From positions 124,001 through 188,000 of the forward strand of contig CAYUSP010000002.1 in the NCBI GenBank assembly GCA_964447405.1: DNA of 64,000 nucleotides, read 5' to 3'. Under the pieces are notes generated by a model. The model saw only the letters and a list, made by a program, of their open reading frames with translations, did not search any database and was not told the origin of the DNA. Position numbers and translations under genes: made by a program. This DNA is from JALNZF01 sp964447405. Its GTDB lineage: Bacteria; Nitrospirota; UBA9217. Shown one piece after another: positions 8,838 to 17,583 of this stretch. How positions within the stretch are numbered: the stretch's first letter is position 1; the number at the start of each line of letters is the position of its first letter.

Positions 8838-9116
8838 TTATTTCTCATCCCGTGATCGGATATAGTGCTCAATCATCCCGACTTCTTCATCAGCGAGTTT
8901 GTCCTGGCCGAATTTCGGCATGGTGAAGCGGGGCTTACGTATTGCGTCGACTACATTCTGATGCTTTGCCATTTTTTCTACAGAATAGTGGCATTTTAGA
9001 CAGTGCTACCGATAGAGTACCGCACCGCGCGCCAGGTCATCCGTTGCGCCATTTGCGATTGCGGGCAGCAGCAAAGAAGTAATTCCAATCACCAGCATGA
9101 CCGTGAAAATACGCAC
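8838..9116 (-). pseudogene. Small c-type cytochrome gene interrupted by an in-frame amber codon
   Basis: Reading from a GTG at 9116 (or ATG at 9098) gives a signal peptide, VRIFTVMLVIGITSLLLPA, then ANGATDDLARGAVLYR. A TAG stop (9006-9008) follows, then HCLKCH, which is a haem c attachment motif, and about 50 further residues to a TAA at 8838. These include a late Met in FTMPKFGQD, the usual distal haem ligand region of class I cytochromes, and a C-terminal helix VGMIEHYIRSR. A Lys codon AAG at the TAG site would restore a normal LYRKHCLKCH motif, so one base change explains the break. A purine-rich GGTGGGAAG lies before the GTG. The gene is probably dead, or the TAG is a sequencing error or is read through. 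Confidence 0.75.
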
Positions 9117-9265
9117 TATAACTTCCCACCCATCTGCGATATAACGCACATTACCCCAGTAAGTCCCTCACGTATAATATTACCGTGTATCTTGTCGGGA
9201 AGATGTAGCGAAACTTTAGTCTTTTCCGGGTGTGAGCTCCCGCGCGGAATCCTCCGCAGCGTCGA

Positions 9266-9805
9266 TCACAGCACCTTGCCCATCAGCACTTCATTGATAA
9301 AATCCCTGCCCATGCGGATTCGGTTCTTGCGGACACCCTCCTCGGCAAAACCGGCCTTTTTGAAAAGGCTGAGGGAGCGCTCATTGGTCGTGAATATGTT
9401 CGCCTCGATCTTCTTGAAGCCGGTCTCCGCCGCCCATTGATGGGCATAGTCCAGCAGATGAAGTCCGATGCCGAGCCCCCGGAACAGTTCCTTCAGATGG
9501 AGGCCGACATGAAGAATGTGGGCCGTTTCCGGACGCATTCCGGCATCCGCCTGCAAGGCGGCAAGGCAGCCGACAATCTCGTCGCTCATCTCTGCGACAA
9601 CGAGCAGATTGCTCCTCTTATCAAGTGCCTTGACATACTCCAGTGCAGCTTCATCATCCTTGCCGTACAGCTCCATGAGAACATAGCTGCGCTCCAAGGC
9701 ATGTGACCGCACGGTATCGATGATCGAACAGGAGTCTCCCGTGTCAGCGGGCCTGATTGTAACTGCCTGGCCGTTCTTTGCAGTAAAGCTCATCACGTTC
9801 TGCAT
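9266..9805 (-). CDS. GNAT family N-acetyltransferase
   Basis: About 179 residues with the GNAT fold. The acetyl-CoA binding region is HVGLHLKELFRGLGIGLHLLDYAHQWA (motif A, Q/RxxGxG/A seen as FRGLGIG). It is followed by GFKKIEANIFTTNERSLSLFKKAGFAEEG (motif B), typical of RimL/PhnO-like members that acetylate small amines, amino acids or protein N-termini. The substrate cannot be told. ATG 9805 is chosen because AAGGAGGGG stands just before it; the frame is open a further 10 codons. The gene stands alone. Confidence 0.85.
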   Translation of the reverse strand: MQNVMSFTAKNGQAVTIRPADTGDSCSIIDTVRSHALERSYVLMELYGKDDEAALEYVKALDKRSNLLVVAEMSDEIVGCLAALQADAGMRPETAHILHVGLHLKELFRGLGIGLHLLDYAHQWAAETGFKKIEANIFTTNERSLSLFKKAGFAEEGVRKNRIRMGRDFINEVLMGKVL

Positions 9806-9833
9806 AGCCCCTCCTTTCCCTGACCTTGTGTTC

Positions 9834-9839
9834 ATTATA
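9834..9839 (-). promoter_or_regulatory. -10 box TATAAT upstream of the GNAT gene
   Basis: A perfect TATAAT on the minus strand lies about 30 bases before the chosen ATG. No convincing -35 box is present at 16-18 bases. Confidence 0.35.
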
Positions 9840-9907
9840 GCGCAGAATTATCAGGGAAAACGCATTTAACCACAGGCCGTTTTCGGGATTCGGGACTCTG
9901 GCTTCGA

Positions 9908-10729
9908 TCACGGAAACAGGTCCGAAAGTTTTGTCACATCGGGATAGGTCGCATGAATGATCCACGCCGCTGCCACGGAAATGATCAGCACGACAAGAAA
10001 CGGCTTGTACGTGTCTTTGATCACTCCCCCGACCCAGTCCGGCTTATTCATCGTGCGGTAGCGCTTAGCAAGACTGGTAGCAAGGAGGCAGTTGAATGCC
10101 GCTTCGGACAGAATATGAGGTGCGCTGTAAATGAGAAACACGGCGGAGCCGAAGATAGCCGCAAGCAGCACAGCGATCGCAATGAGCACGACACCGTCAT
10201 CGTCAAAGATCCCCGACACGGCATCCCCGGCATCGGCTATGCCTGACGATGCGTTCGAACCTCCAGGCGATGCCAGGGTCCCTTCAGAAGCCGCACTCGA
10301 AGCAACATCGAAGCTGCCAGTCGCGCCCGCGCCGCCGCTCATGCCTCCGCCGCCCTCGCTGAACGTTGCTCCTCCGGGAGAAGCCGTCGACCCTCCGAAG
10401 GAGAATCCCGGATCAGGCAGCACTGCATCCGCAATATCAACCGCTTTCGATGATGAAGAGGATGAAAATATATAAGCGAGCCATACCTTGACGAACAGAA
10501 AAAACATCAGATACGAACAGATCACAACCAGGGGATACCGTATAACGATATTGTCAACCTGGAGGAACAGGAGGAATTTTGACGACAGCAGACCGATAAG
10601 TACCGTTGCACTGATGATGAGTGACATGTGGAAGCGAAGGAAGAACCGCTCCTTCAGGCTTCTGGTGAAGGACCGTCCGATACGGGCGCTCCCTCCTCCC
10701 TGCGGCGATGTTGCGGCGCTTTTCATCAT
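9908..10729 (-). CDS. Multi-pass membrane protein of unknown function with Ser/Gly-rich loop
   Basis: About 273 residues from the ATG pair at 10729. Predicted membrane helices are HMSLIISATVLIGLLSSKFL, then IVIRYPLVVICSYLMFFLFV, then VVLIAIAVLLAAIFGSAVFL, and a C-terminal LVVLIISVAAAWIIHATY. Between helices two and three lies a loop of about 90 residues rich in Ser, Gly and Ala (SSSSSSKAVD, then runs of GGG and SGG), a low-complexity spacer that is probably disordered. I do not recognise the family. The frame continues to 10867 without domain character, so the start is uncertain and no clear ribosome binding site helps. It is divergent from the ABC exporter operon. Confidence 0.6.
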   Translation of the reverse strand: MMKSAATSPQGGGSARIGRSFTRSLKERFFLRFHMSLIISATVLIGLLSSKFLLFLQVDNIVIRYPLVVICSYLMFFLFVKVWLAYIFSSSSSSKAVDIADAVLPDPGFSFGGSTASPGGATFSEGGGGMSGGAGATGSFDVASSAASEGTLASPGGSNASSGIADAGDAVSGIFDDDGVVLIAIAVLLAAIFGSAVFLIYSAPHILSEAAFNCLLATSLAKRYRTMNKPDWVGGVIKDTYKPFLVVLIISVAAAWIIHATYPDVTKLSDLFP

Positions 10730-10891
10730 ATCCGGTATGGTATCTGGCTCCAGGTCCGCCGTTGCAGTATGCAGTATCAGAGTATCAGGGCATGTGCGCA
10801 AAGTCAAGAGCGCCATACCCTGTGCCATACCCTGCAGGGCGCGTAAATCATTCCACCTTGCGGCCAAACTTTCGATATACTTGAACTATCC

Positions 10892-11617
10892 ATGCATGAC
10901 CCGCGAAACGACAAAGAACTGGTATTCCAGGTCCGCGGCCTCACCAAGGTCTACGAGATGGGCGAGGTAAAGGTGGAAGCTTTGCGCGGTGTGGACTGGG
11001 ACCTGTGGTCGCGCGAACTGATCGTACTCCTCGGGCCCTCGGGCAGTGGCAAATCCACACTCCTCAATATTATGGGCGGCCTGGATAGCGCCACGAGCGG
11101 CCGCGTTACCTATTGCGGCAAGGAGTTGACGCTGGCCACGGAGCAGGAACTGACCGAGTACCGGAGATATCAGGTCGGGTTCGTGTTCCAGTTCTATAAT
11201 CTGATCCCAAGCCTCACGGCGCGCGAGAATGTGTCCGTGGTAACCGAGATCGCCCGGGACCCGATGGCGCCGGAGGACGCGCTTGCGCTCGTTGGCTTGA
11301 GCGAGCGGCTTGACCACTTCCCGTCCCAGCTCTCGGGCGGGGAGCAGCAACGCATCGCCATTGCCCGCGCCATCTCGAAGAACCCCGCCGTATTGCTCTG
11401 CGACGAGCCCACCGGCGCCTTGGACTCCCAGACCGGCGTGGTGGTGCTCGAGGCTCTGGAGCGGGTAAATCGCGAGCTCGGCACACCCACGGTCATCATC
11501 ACCCACAACGCTGACATCGCCTCCATGGCAGACCGGGTCGTGCACCTGTCTAATGGCCTGATCGCAAACGTCGTAACGAACAGTTCGCGCAGGCCACCGA
11601 GGGAGCTGCATTGGTAA
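10892..11617 (+). CDS. ABC transporter ATP-binding protein (LolD/MacB family)
   Basis: 241 residues with a full set of nucleotide-binding motifs: Walker A GPSGSGKST (near 48-56), Q-loop in GFVFQFYNLIP, signature LSGGEQQR, Walker B VLLCDEPTGALD and the H-loop in VIITHNADIA. The FQFYNL and TGALD forms are typical of the LolD/MacB/FtsE group, which drives FtsX-type permeases for lipoprotein release or export of peptides and drugs without classical transport through the membrane. The FtsX-like permease and a membrane fusion protein follow, so this is the energy subunit of a three-part system. The start ATG has no Shine-Dalgarno; a TATACT lies 10 bases before it, so the mRNA may be nearly leaderless. 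Confidence 0.92.
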   Translation: MHDPRNDKELVFQVRGLTKVYEMGEVKVEALRGVDWDLWSRELIVLLGPSGSGKSTLLNIMGGLDSATSGRVTYCGKELTLATEQELTEYRRYQVGFVFQFYNLIPSLTARENVSVVTEIARDPMAPEDALALVGLSERLDHFPSQLSGGEQQRIAIARAISKNPAVLLCDEPTGALDSQTGVVVLEALERVNRELGTPTVIITHNADIASMADRVVHLSNGLIANVVTNSSRRPPRELHW

Positions 11618-11623
11618 AAAACG

Positions 11624-11736
11624 GAGATTAACTACGGAGACACAGAACTAGAAACAACGTTTCTTGCCATGCATGATATAAAATCCTCGTGATGTTGCAG
11701 TTATCCGTGTCCATCTGTGTTCATCCGTGGTTATAA
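11624..11736. repeat. Degenerate dispersed intergenic repeat
   Basis: The gap between the ATPase and permease genes holds two facing blocks, ACTACGGAGACACAGAA (left) and TCCGTGTCCATCTGTGTTC followed by ATCCGTGGTT (right). The right block reversed reads AACCACGGATGAACACAGAT, a phrase that recurs in intergenic DNA of many environmental bacteria. Related, more decayed phrases are seen near 56840 and 59880. Confidence 0.45.
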
Positions 11737-11743
11737 CAGTATC

Positions 11744-14107
11744 ATGAAAGCGCTCGACAAAAAACTCTTCCGCGACCTCTGGCATATGAAAGGCCAGGCC
11801 TTCGCCATCGTGCTGGTGATCATAAGCGGCGTCTCGACCTTCGTCATGTTCCTGTCGGTCATGGACTCGCTGAACCTCACACGCGACAGATTCTACGAAG
11901 AACATGGTTTTGCCGAAGTCTTCGCCCCGCTCAAACGTGCGCCTGAAAGCCTCAAGGAGCGCATCCGCGAGATCCCCGGCGTGGCCCTCGTCGAGACCCG
12001 CGTAGCGGCCGATGTGAAACTTGATATCCCGGGCTTCAGTGAGCCCGTGACCGCTCATCTCGTCTCCCTGCCTGACAATGGCAAACCGCTTTTGCACCGG
12101 CTCTATCTCAGGAAAGGGCGTTTGCCCGAACCTTTGCGCGACAATGAGACCGTCGTGAGCGAAGCCTTTGCCCAGGCGCACCGGTTCAAGCCCGGCAGCA
12201 CATTCGGCGCGGTCATCAACGGCAGGTGGAAGACGCTCACTATTACCGGCATCGCACTTTCACCGGAATTTGTGCTGCAGGTGCGGCCTGGCGCCATCAG
12301 TCCGGACTTCAAGCGCTATGGCATCCTCTGGATGGGCAGGAAGGCGCTGTCAACAGCCTACGACATGGACGGCGCCTTTAACGATGTCGTCATGACCCTT
12401 TCACCCGGCACGAATGCCGCGGACGTCGTCAGCAGGCTGGACCGGCTCCTGGAACGCTACGGCGGGTTCGGGGCCTACGCGCGCAAGGACCAGATGTCCC
12501 ACCGGTTCCTGTCCGAAGAGTTCCGCCAGCTTCAGCAGAGCGCGCGGCTTTACCCCATGATCTTCATCGGCGTGGCCGCATTCCTGCTGAACGTGGTGAT
12601 CACCCGGACCGTGGCCACCCAGCGCGAACAGATCGCGGCACTCAAGGCCTTCGGCTACACGACCTCCGGCGTCGCGGTTCACTTCGTAAAGCTCGTGCTC
12701 CTGATCGTGGCGATCGGCACGATTGGCGGCACCCTGACCGGAATCCGCCTCGGCAAAGGGCTCGGGAACATTTACATGGAATTTTATCGGTTCCCCTATT
12801 TTCTCTACGTGCTGAAGCCCGGCGTAGTGGCGCTGGCAGCAGCCATTACCGGCAGCGCTGCCGTGGCAGGCACGATCCATTCGGTTTTAAAAGCAGTGCG
12901 CATCTCGCCGGCCCAGGCCATGCGGCCCGAACAGCCTGCACAGTACCGGAAGACCACGATCGAGCACCTTCTCCCCGGCCGCTTCCTGTCCCAGCCAAGC
13001 CGCATCATTCTGCGGAACCTCGAGCGCAGGCCGATCAAAGCTTTTCTGTCGATTACCGGCATCGCCATGGCTTGTGCTATCATGATCATAGGGGGCTTCT
13101 TTCAGGACACGATCAATTACATGGTGGACATCCAGTTCAGGCAGGTCCACCGCGAGGACATGACCGTCACGTTCATCGAAGCGACATCCGGCAAAGCATT
13201 GTTCGAGCTCCTGGGCCTCGAGGGTGTGCAGCACGCGGAGCCGTTCCGCAGCGTGTCCGTCCGGCTCAGGTCCGCAAACCGGACCTACCGAACGGGCATC
13301 CGCGGCATTGCATCCGGCAGCCGTCTCTATCGCCTGCTGGATGAGAACTTCCGCGTCAGGACCATGCCCGAAGAAGGCATCGTGCTGACCGATTATCTTG
13401 GCGGGATCCTCGGCGTGAAATCCGGTGACACCATCATCGTAGAGGTCATGGAGGGCAGCAGGCCCGTGCGCACGGTCCGTGTCGCGGGTTTCATCAAGGA
13501 GTACATCGGCCTTATGGGCTATATGGACCTTGCCGGCCTGAACCGCATGATGCGTGAGGGTAATTCCATCACGGGAGCAGCGATCACCGTTGATGCTAAC
13601 CACAGCCAGGCAATCTACCGCACGCTGGTGGAGATGCCGCGTGTGGCAGGCGCGGTGGTGCGAAAGGACGAGATCAGGAACTTCTATGACACCCAGGCCG
13701 AGTCCATGCTCTTCTTCACGTTCGTGGCGACCGTGTTGGCAGGGGTCATTGCTTTTGGCGTGGTATACAACAGCGCGCGGATCAGCCTGGCGGAGCGCGG
13801 CAGGGAGCTGGCGAGTCTGCGCGTCCTGGGTTACACGCGGGGAGAGATTTCCTACATCCTGCTGGGCGAACTGGGGCTCCTGACCCTGGCAGCCATCCCC
13901 CTGGGATTCCTGTTCGGGCGGTGGCTCTGCGCCTATGTGGCTGTCGCGCTCTCGTCAGACCTGTTCAGAATACCGAACGTGACCGAGTTGTCGACCTATT
14001 CCCTCTCCGCGTTGGTCGTGGTGGTATCAGCAGCAGTCTCGGGCCTGATCGTGCGCCATCGGCTGGACCACCTGGACCTGGTGGAGGTGCTGAAGACAAG
14101 GGAGTGA
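11744..14107 (+). CDS. ABC transporter permease, FtsX/MacB type
   Basis: About 787 residues. The layout is TM1 (AFAIVLVIISGVSTFVMFLSV), a periplasmic domain of about 230 residues, three helices (near 275-400), then a second unit with TM (GIAMACAIMIIGGFF), another periplasmic domain and three C-terminal helices. This duplicated FtsX layout (8-10 helices) occurs in permeases for lipoproteins, peptides or lipids. The conserved FtsX segments LGYTRGEISYILLGELGLL and QIAALKAFGYT mark the two copies. ATG 11744 starts MKALDKKLFRDLWHMKGQ, a typical cytoplasmic start just before TM1. It sits between its ATPase and its periplasmic adaptor; the substrate is unknown. Confidence 0.88.
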   Translation: MKALDKKLFRDLWHMKGQAFAIVLVIISGVSTFVMFLSVMDSLNLTRDRFYEEHGFAEVFAPLKRAPESLKERIREIPGVALVETRVAADVKLDIPGFSEPVTAHLVSLPDNGKPLLHRLYLRKGRLPEPLRDNETVVSEAFAQAHRFKPGSTFGAVINGRWKTLTITGIALSPEFVLQVRPGAISPDFKRYGILWMGRKALSTAYDMDGAFNDVVMTLSPGTNAADVVSRLDRLLERYGGFGAYARKDQMSHRFLSEEFRQLQQSARLYPMIFIGVAAFLLNVVITRTVATQREQIAALKAFGYTTSGVAVHFVKLVLLIVAIGTIGGTLTGIRLGKGLGNIYMEFYRFPYFLYVLKPGVVALAAAITGSAAVAGTIHSVLKAVRISPAQAMRPEQPAQYRKTTIEHLLPGRFLSQPSRIILRNLERRPIKAFLSITGIAMACAIMIIGGFFQDTINYMVDIQFRQVHREDMTVTFIEATSGKALFELLGLEGVQHAEPFRSVSVRLRSANRTYRTGIRGIASGSRLYRLLDENFRVRTMPEEGIVLTDYLGGILGVKSGDTIIVEVMEGSRPVRTVRVAGFIKEYIGLMGYMDLAGLNRMMREGNSITGAAITVDANHSQAIYRTLVEMPRVAGAVVRKDEIRNFYDTQAESMLFFTFVATVLAGVIAFGVVYNSARISLAERGRELASLRVLGYTRGEISYILLGELGLLTLAAIPLGFLFGRWLCAYVAVALSSDLFRIPNVTELSTYSLSALVVVVSAAVSGLIVRHRLDHLDLVEVLKTRE

Positions 14108-14188
14108 TCCATTCGCGAATTGCCGTGCAGATACGGCGTCAGCGCTGCACGAATCGAACTATTGGCCTGCATATTGGGGAAGGTGACT

Positions 14189-15349
14189 ATGACTGCTCAA
14201 ACACGCAGAAGGATTTTCATCATCAGCGTCGGCCTGATCGTTGTCATGGCCCTGGTCTACGGGTTCCTGCCAAAACCCGTGCGGGTTGATGTGGCACAGG
14301 CGCAGCGCGGACCGCTCCGCGTCACGGTGGAGGAGGAAGGACGGACCAGGGTAAGGGACCGGTTCGTGGTCTCCGCACCGGTCCCGGGATACCTTCGTCG
14401 CATTGACCTCGAACCTGGCGATCAGGTGCGCACCGGGCAGCAAGTGGCGCAGCTCGAACCGCTCCGGTCAGCAGTCCTTGACCCGCGGAGCCGTGCTGAA
14501 GCCGAGGCAGCGGTCAATGCAGCCACGGAAAAAGCCCGGGCAGCGGCAGCTGACGCGGAGTACGCCCGGGAACACCTGGCACGCATGAAGAAACTAGCCG
14601 CAGCAGGGCATATCGCGAAAGACGAACTCGACCAGGCCGCAACCGGGGCGAAGAAAGCGGACGCGGCGGTCATTGCCGCGGATGCCGACGTTCAGCGCGC
14701 TCAGGCCGTACTCCGCTATTCTGCGGCGGATTCCGCGGCCGTTGACGGCAAAGCAGTGATCGTACGCTCGCCCATCAACGGCAGCGTGCTGAAGCTTATT
14801 CGCGAAAGCGAGGGTGTCGTAAACTCCGGCGACCCGCTCATCGACATCGGCAATCCCGGGAAGCTCGAAGTGAAGGTTGAGGTCCTTTCAGCGGACGCGG
14901 TCAAACTCAGGAAGGGCATGGTGGTCCTCTTCGAGCGCTGGGGCGGAGATAAACCACTCGAAGGTCTGGTTCGGGTCATCGAACCCTCCGGTTTCACCAA
15001 GGTATCGAGCCTCGGCGTCGAAGAACAGCGCGTGAACGTGATCGTAGACTTCACCTCTTCCTACGAGCTCTGGCAAAAACTGGGTGACGGCTACCGGCTT
15101 GATGCATCCTTCATCGTCTGGGAAATAGACAATACGCTGCAGGTACCCGCGAGCGCCCTCTTCCGCAAAAACGATGGGTGGGCGCTCTATGTTGTGGAAA
15201 ACCAGCGTGCGAAACTGATCGATGTGGTTGTCGGTAAAAGGAACGGCCTGTCCGCTGAGATCGTGAAAGGCGTATCCGAAGGCGCGTTCGTGGTCACGAA
15301 TCCCGAAGATGAGGTAAGGGATGGGGTCAGGGTCACCACGCGAAAGTGA
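14189..15349 (+). CDS. HlyD-family periplasmic adaptor (membrane fusion protein)
   Basis: 386 residues. One N-terminal membrane helix (IFIISVGLIVVMALVYGFL) anchors it in the inner membrane. A lipoyl-like half motif (PVPGYLRRIDLEPGDQVRTGQQVAQLEP), an alpha-hairpin rich in Ala and charged residues (about 115-190), the second lipoyl half (VIVRSPINGSVLKLI) and a beta-barrel domain follow. Such adaptors join an inner-membrane pump to an outer-membrane channel. GGGGAAGGTGACT before the ATG is a good ribosome binding site. It completes the operon with the ATPase and FtsX-type permease; no TolC-like gene is present, so the outer-membrane part must be elsewhere. Confidence 0.88.
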   Translation: MTAQTRRRIFIISVGLIVVMALVYGFLPKPVRVDVAQAQRGPLRVTVEEEGRTRVRDRFVVSAPVPGYLRRIDLEPGDQVRTGQQVAQLEPLRSAVLDPRSRAEAEAAVNAATEKARAAAADAEYAREHLARMKKLAAAGHIAKDELDQAATGAKKADAAVIAADADVQRAQAVLRYSAADSAAVDGKAVIVRSPINGSVLKLIRESEGVVNSGDPLIDIGNPGKLEVKVEVLSADAVKLRKGMVVLFERWGGDKPLEGLVRVIEPSGFTKVSSLGVEEQRVNVIVDFTSSYELWQKLGDGYRLDASFIVWEIDNTLQVPASALFRKNDGWALYVVENQRAKLIDVVVGKRNGLSAEIVKGVSEGAFVVTNPEDEVRDGVRVTTRK

Positions 15350-15451
15350 GGCGTGCGTTGCGCAAGGTTCTTGAGCCGGTTGCTATCGGTTCAATCTGAT
15401 CTCGCCGTTTTAACCAAGGGGTGCCGTTGAACCAGCCTATCAGGCACGCAA

Positions 15452-15485
15452 CAAAAAAGCGCTGGACTTTCCAGCGCGCTTTTCA
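15452..15485. terminator. Rho-independent terminator, bidirectional
   Basis: An A-run, GCGCTGGA, a short loop, TCCAGCGC, then GCTTTT. It lies between the convergent adaptor gene and the BCAM0308-like gene and can serve both. Confidence 0.75.
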
Positions 15486-15506
15486 TGCATTCCTTGTATA
15501 AAGCTC

Positions 15507-16028
15507 TTATGCTGCCCGCTCCCACTCTACGCGGGCAAGTTTGTTGTCATGCGACCAGTTGTACGTCACTTCACCCTGGAACGCCTTCCGGATCGCCCTG
15601 CCAAGCCGCTGTGCCAGCCGCTCATTCGTCGTTGAGATGACGATGCTGCCGTACCCATTCTCCTTCACGGACATCACGCGCTCCAGCGGATTCAGGCCGC
15701 GCGCCTTTTCCTCCTCGTTCTTCACGAGCTTCATCAGGTCCATTTTATGCGCAAGCACGTAGTCGCCTTTGAGTGTCACGATCCCTCCGGGGAAATTATC
15801 GCGGATCTTGAGGCAGGCTGGGCAAACCACGGTGACGTTTTCTTTCTTCACCGCAATATCATAGGCCGGACCGCGCGAATACCACCGCTTGTTCATGTAG
15901 ATTGCGCGGCATCCTTCGCACACGGAAACCTTGCGGCCTGCGCCTTTCAGCAGATAAGGGTCTGTGCTGATTGTTTTCTTTTTGTACGACGGTTTGTAGT
16001 TTTTTGCCGTGCTCGCGTTGATTTTCAT
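15507..16028 (-). CDS. BCAM0308-family zinc-binding protein (NMD3-like zinc ribbon)
   Basis: 173 residues. Two CxxC pairs, CEGC and CPAC, form a zinc ribbon in the first half; the second is followed by KIRDNFPGGIVTLKGDYVLAH, then a stretch with LVKNEEEKARGLNPLERVM. The C-terminal part (IVISTTNERLAQRLGRAIRKAFQGE) matches the conserved pattern I know from the BCAM0308 family, which is often found in respiratory or anaerobic gene regions. No function is established, and the resemblance of the ribbon to archaeal NMD3 is only structural. A ribosome binding site AAAAAGGAGG precedes the ATG. The gene is monocistronic. Confidence 0.7.
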   Translation of the reverse strand: MKINASTAKNYKPSYKKKTISTDPYLLKGAGRKVSVCEGCRAIYMNKRWYSRGPAYDIAVKKENVTVVCPACLKIRDNFPGGIVTLKGDYVLAHKMDLMKLVKNEEEKARGLNPLERVMSVKENGYGSIVISTTNERLAQRLGRAIRKAFQGEVTYNWSHDNKLARVEWERAA

Positions 16029-16228
16029 AATGACCGCCTCCTTTTTAAGAACAACTCTGTTATCCGAAAACCGTCATCAGCAGGACAACGAGAGGTGCGT
16101 GCCGTCGCAATGAATGCAAGCGAAACCATCGATCTTACCTCGCCCGGAGGAATCCCCCTCTGCCACCCCTCTCCCGCTGGGGAGAGGACAAAGGACGAGT
16201 GCTGCATGTGTTATGTAATAAGTTCGTA

Positions 16229-16540
16229 TTATGTATTCAACTTGTGCCCGAGCTTCTGTTCAACGGACCTGAGCTTTTTCTCGATCCGTCCTTCCATACC
16301 CTTGCGGTCGTCGATTTTGATCGTGGTGCTTGCCCGGTCCGCTTCGTTCATTACCGCTTCGTGGCATCGCTTGACCACGGCCATAACACTGTCCCAATCC
16401 CCCTCGAGCACAGTCCCCATGGGATTCGCCCGATAGCTTACCCCGCTGTTGACAACGATCTTCATCACTTTGGTAATAATGGTGCTGATGCTCGCCCCCT
16501 TCCCCATCGGGACCACGCTGAATTCAACCATCACGCTCAT
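16229..16540 (-). CDS. Thiamine-binding-like protein, MTH1187/YkoF family (UPF0045)
   Basis: About 103 residues. The start VMVEFSVVPMGKGASIS and the following IITKVMKIVVNSGVSYRANPMGTVLEGDWDSVM match the small ferredoxin-like-fold proteins of the MTH1187/YqgV group, which bind thiamine or related compounds and form tetramers. The role is probably sensing or sequestering a hydroxymethylpyrimidine/thiamine compound in the cytoplasm. ATG 16540 is chosen for the GGGTGAGAGC before it and because the family start falls there; the frame continues seven codons upstream. No thiamine gene is adjacent. Confidence 0.8.
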   Translation of the reverse strand: MSVMVEFSVVPMGKGASISTIITKVMKIVVNSGVSYRANPMGTVLEGDWDSVMAVVKRCHEAVMNEADRASTTIKIDDRKGMEGRIEKKLRSVEQKLGHKLNT

Positions 16541-16573
16541 GCTCTCACCCGCCCCTTCCACTTATCTTATGTA

Positions 16574-16602
16574 TTGTTCAACCCTTTTACTTTAAGTATA
16601 GC
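16574..16602 (+). promoter_or_regulatory. Possible promoter for plsC-like gene
   Basis: TTGTTC, a 17-base spacer and TATAGC, about 85 bases before the start. Each box matches the consensus in four of six positions. Confidence 0.35.
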
Positions 16603-16685
16603 CGCGGTTCTGCAGGCTGTAAAGCCTCGCAACCCACCGTTTTTTCGTTGAAAACGAATCAATGCTGTGCAATAATCCTCGAATA

Positions 16686-17453
16686 ATGCGGACCATTATC
16701 AAGATGGCGGGCATAATCCCTCTCCTCATCATCTACCTCCTGAGCGCATCCATGCTGGCGGTTCTGCCTGTTGATAAGCGGTTGCGCCGAAGGTTGCAGA
16801 CCAGGTATTCGGCTGCCTATAGTCGCATTATCCTCCGCATAATCAATGTCCGTGTCCGGGTACACCACCGCGAACGGATACAAGGGCATGACCGCGGCCT
16901 GTTGATCGTGGCGAACCACGTTTCCTATGTCGATATCTTTATCATCGCATCACTCCGGCCAACGGCATTCATCACTTCAGTGGAATTGGGTAGTACACTC
17001 TTCCTGGGCATATTGGCGCGTCTTGGCGGCTGCCTCTTCGTGGAGCGCAGGAAGGCCTCGGGCCTCAAACGCGAGATCGCCATGATCGCTGACATCCTGG
17101 GACAGGGGTTCACCATAGCCTTGTTCCCCGAAGGAACGACCTCGAATGGAGAGACCGTCCATGCTTTTAGAAACTCTCTCTTCGAATCAGCGATCACAAC
17201 GAATACGGAAATCCTTCCTGTCTGCATTCGATACACAGGAGCGAACAACAAGCCGATCACTCACGAGAACCGCGATTCTGTTTTTTACTATGGAGGCACC
17301 ACGATCTTTCAACACATCCCGAAACTCCTCGCGCTCAGTTCCGTGGATGTCGAGGTTTTCCCGCTCAAGACCATCCGGATACAAGACACAACCACCAGAA
17401 AAGATCTTGCCGCCGAAGCGCACAATGCCATCAGGGATACCTATCACGGCTGA
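16686..17453 (+). CDS. plsC: 1-acyl-sn-glycerol-3-phosphate acyltransferase (PlsC family)
   Basis: About 255 residues. A membrane helix (AGIIPLLIIYLLSASMLAVL) precedes the acyltransferase core: block I NHVSYVD, block II around GCLFVERRKASG, block III FPEGTTSNGE and block IV in LPVCIRYTG. It transfers an acyl chain to lysophosphatidic acid at the inner membrane to give phosphatidic acid. The NHx4D box is complete. The start could be the ATG at 16662 or at 16686; neither has a clear ribosome binding site, and I prefer 16686 because it opens the hydrophobic helix. It could instead acylate an ornithine lipid or another lysolipid, since the family is broad. Confidence 0.82.
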   Translation: MRTIIKMAGIIPLLIIYLLSASMLAVLPVDKRLRRRLQTRYSAAYSRIILRIINVRVRVHHRERIQGHDRGLLIVANHVSYVDIFIIASLRPTAFITSVELGSTLFLGILARLGGCLFVERRKASGLKREIAMIADILGQGFTIALFPEGTTSNGETVHAFRNSLFESAITTNTEILPVCIRYTGANNKPITHENRDSVFYYGGTTIFQHIPKLLALSSVDVEVFPLKTIRIQDTTTRKDLAAEAHNAIRDTYHG

Positions 17454-17530
17454 CCCGGCAAGCCAGGGAGCCTCCCCGCGCCGGCATTGAACGCCTCTTC
17501 AGCAAATGCACAGCCGTTGCCAAGAAATCC

Positions 17531-17559
17531 TTGACAATTTCCCGGTTCCTTGTTATTTT
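17531..17559 (+). promoter_or_regulatory. Sigma-70 type promoter for prfC
   Basis: TTGACA (17531-17536), 17 bases, TATTTT (17554-17559), giving a leader of about 18 bases before the ATG at 17584. Confidence 0.6.
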
Positions 17560-17583
17560 TACGGGCTCCTGCGAACAGAATAC

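Noticed and set aside
9006..9008. TAG as a pyrrolysine codon in the cytochrome
   Set aside because: Nothing in the window supports pyrrolysine use; all known pyrrolysine proteins are amine methyltransferases or a few others, and the site replaces an ordinary Lys next to a haem motif. A mutation is simpler.
10892..15349. The ABC operon as a macrolide exporter MacAB
   Set aside because: The permease is of the duplicated FtsX type with about 790 residues and is separate from the ATPase, whereas MacB fuses ATPase and permease; the substrate cannot be assigned.
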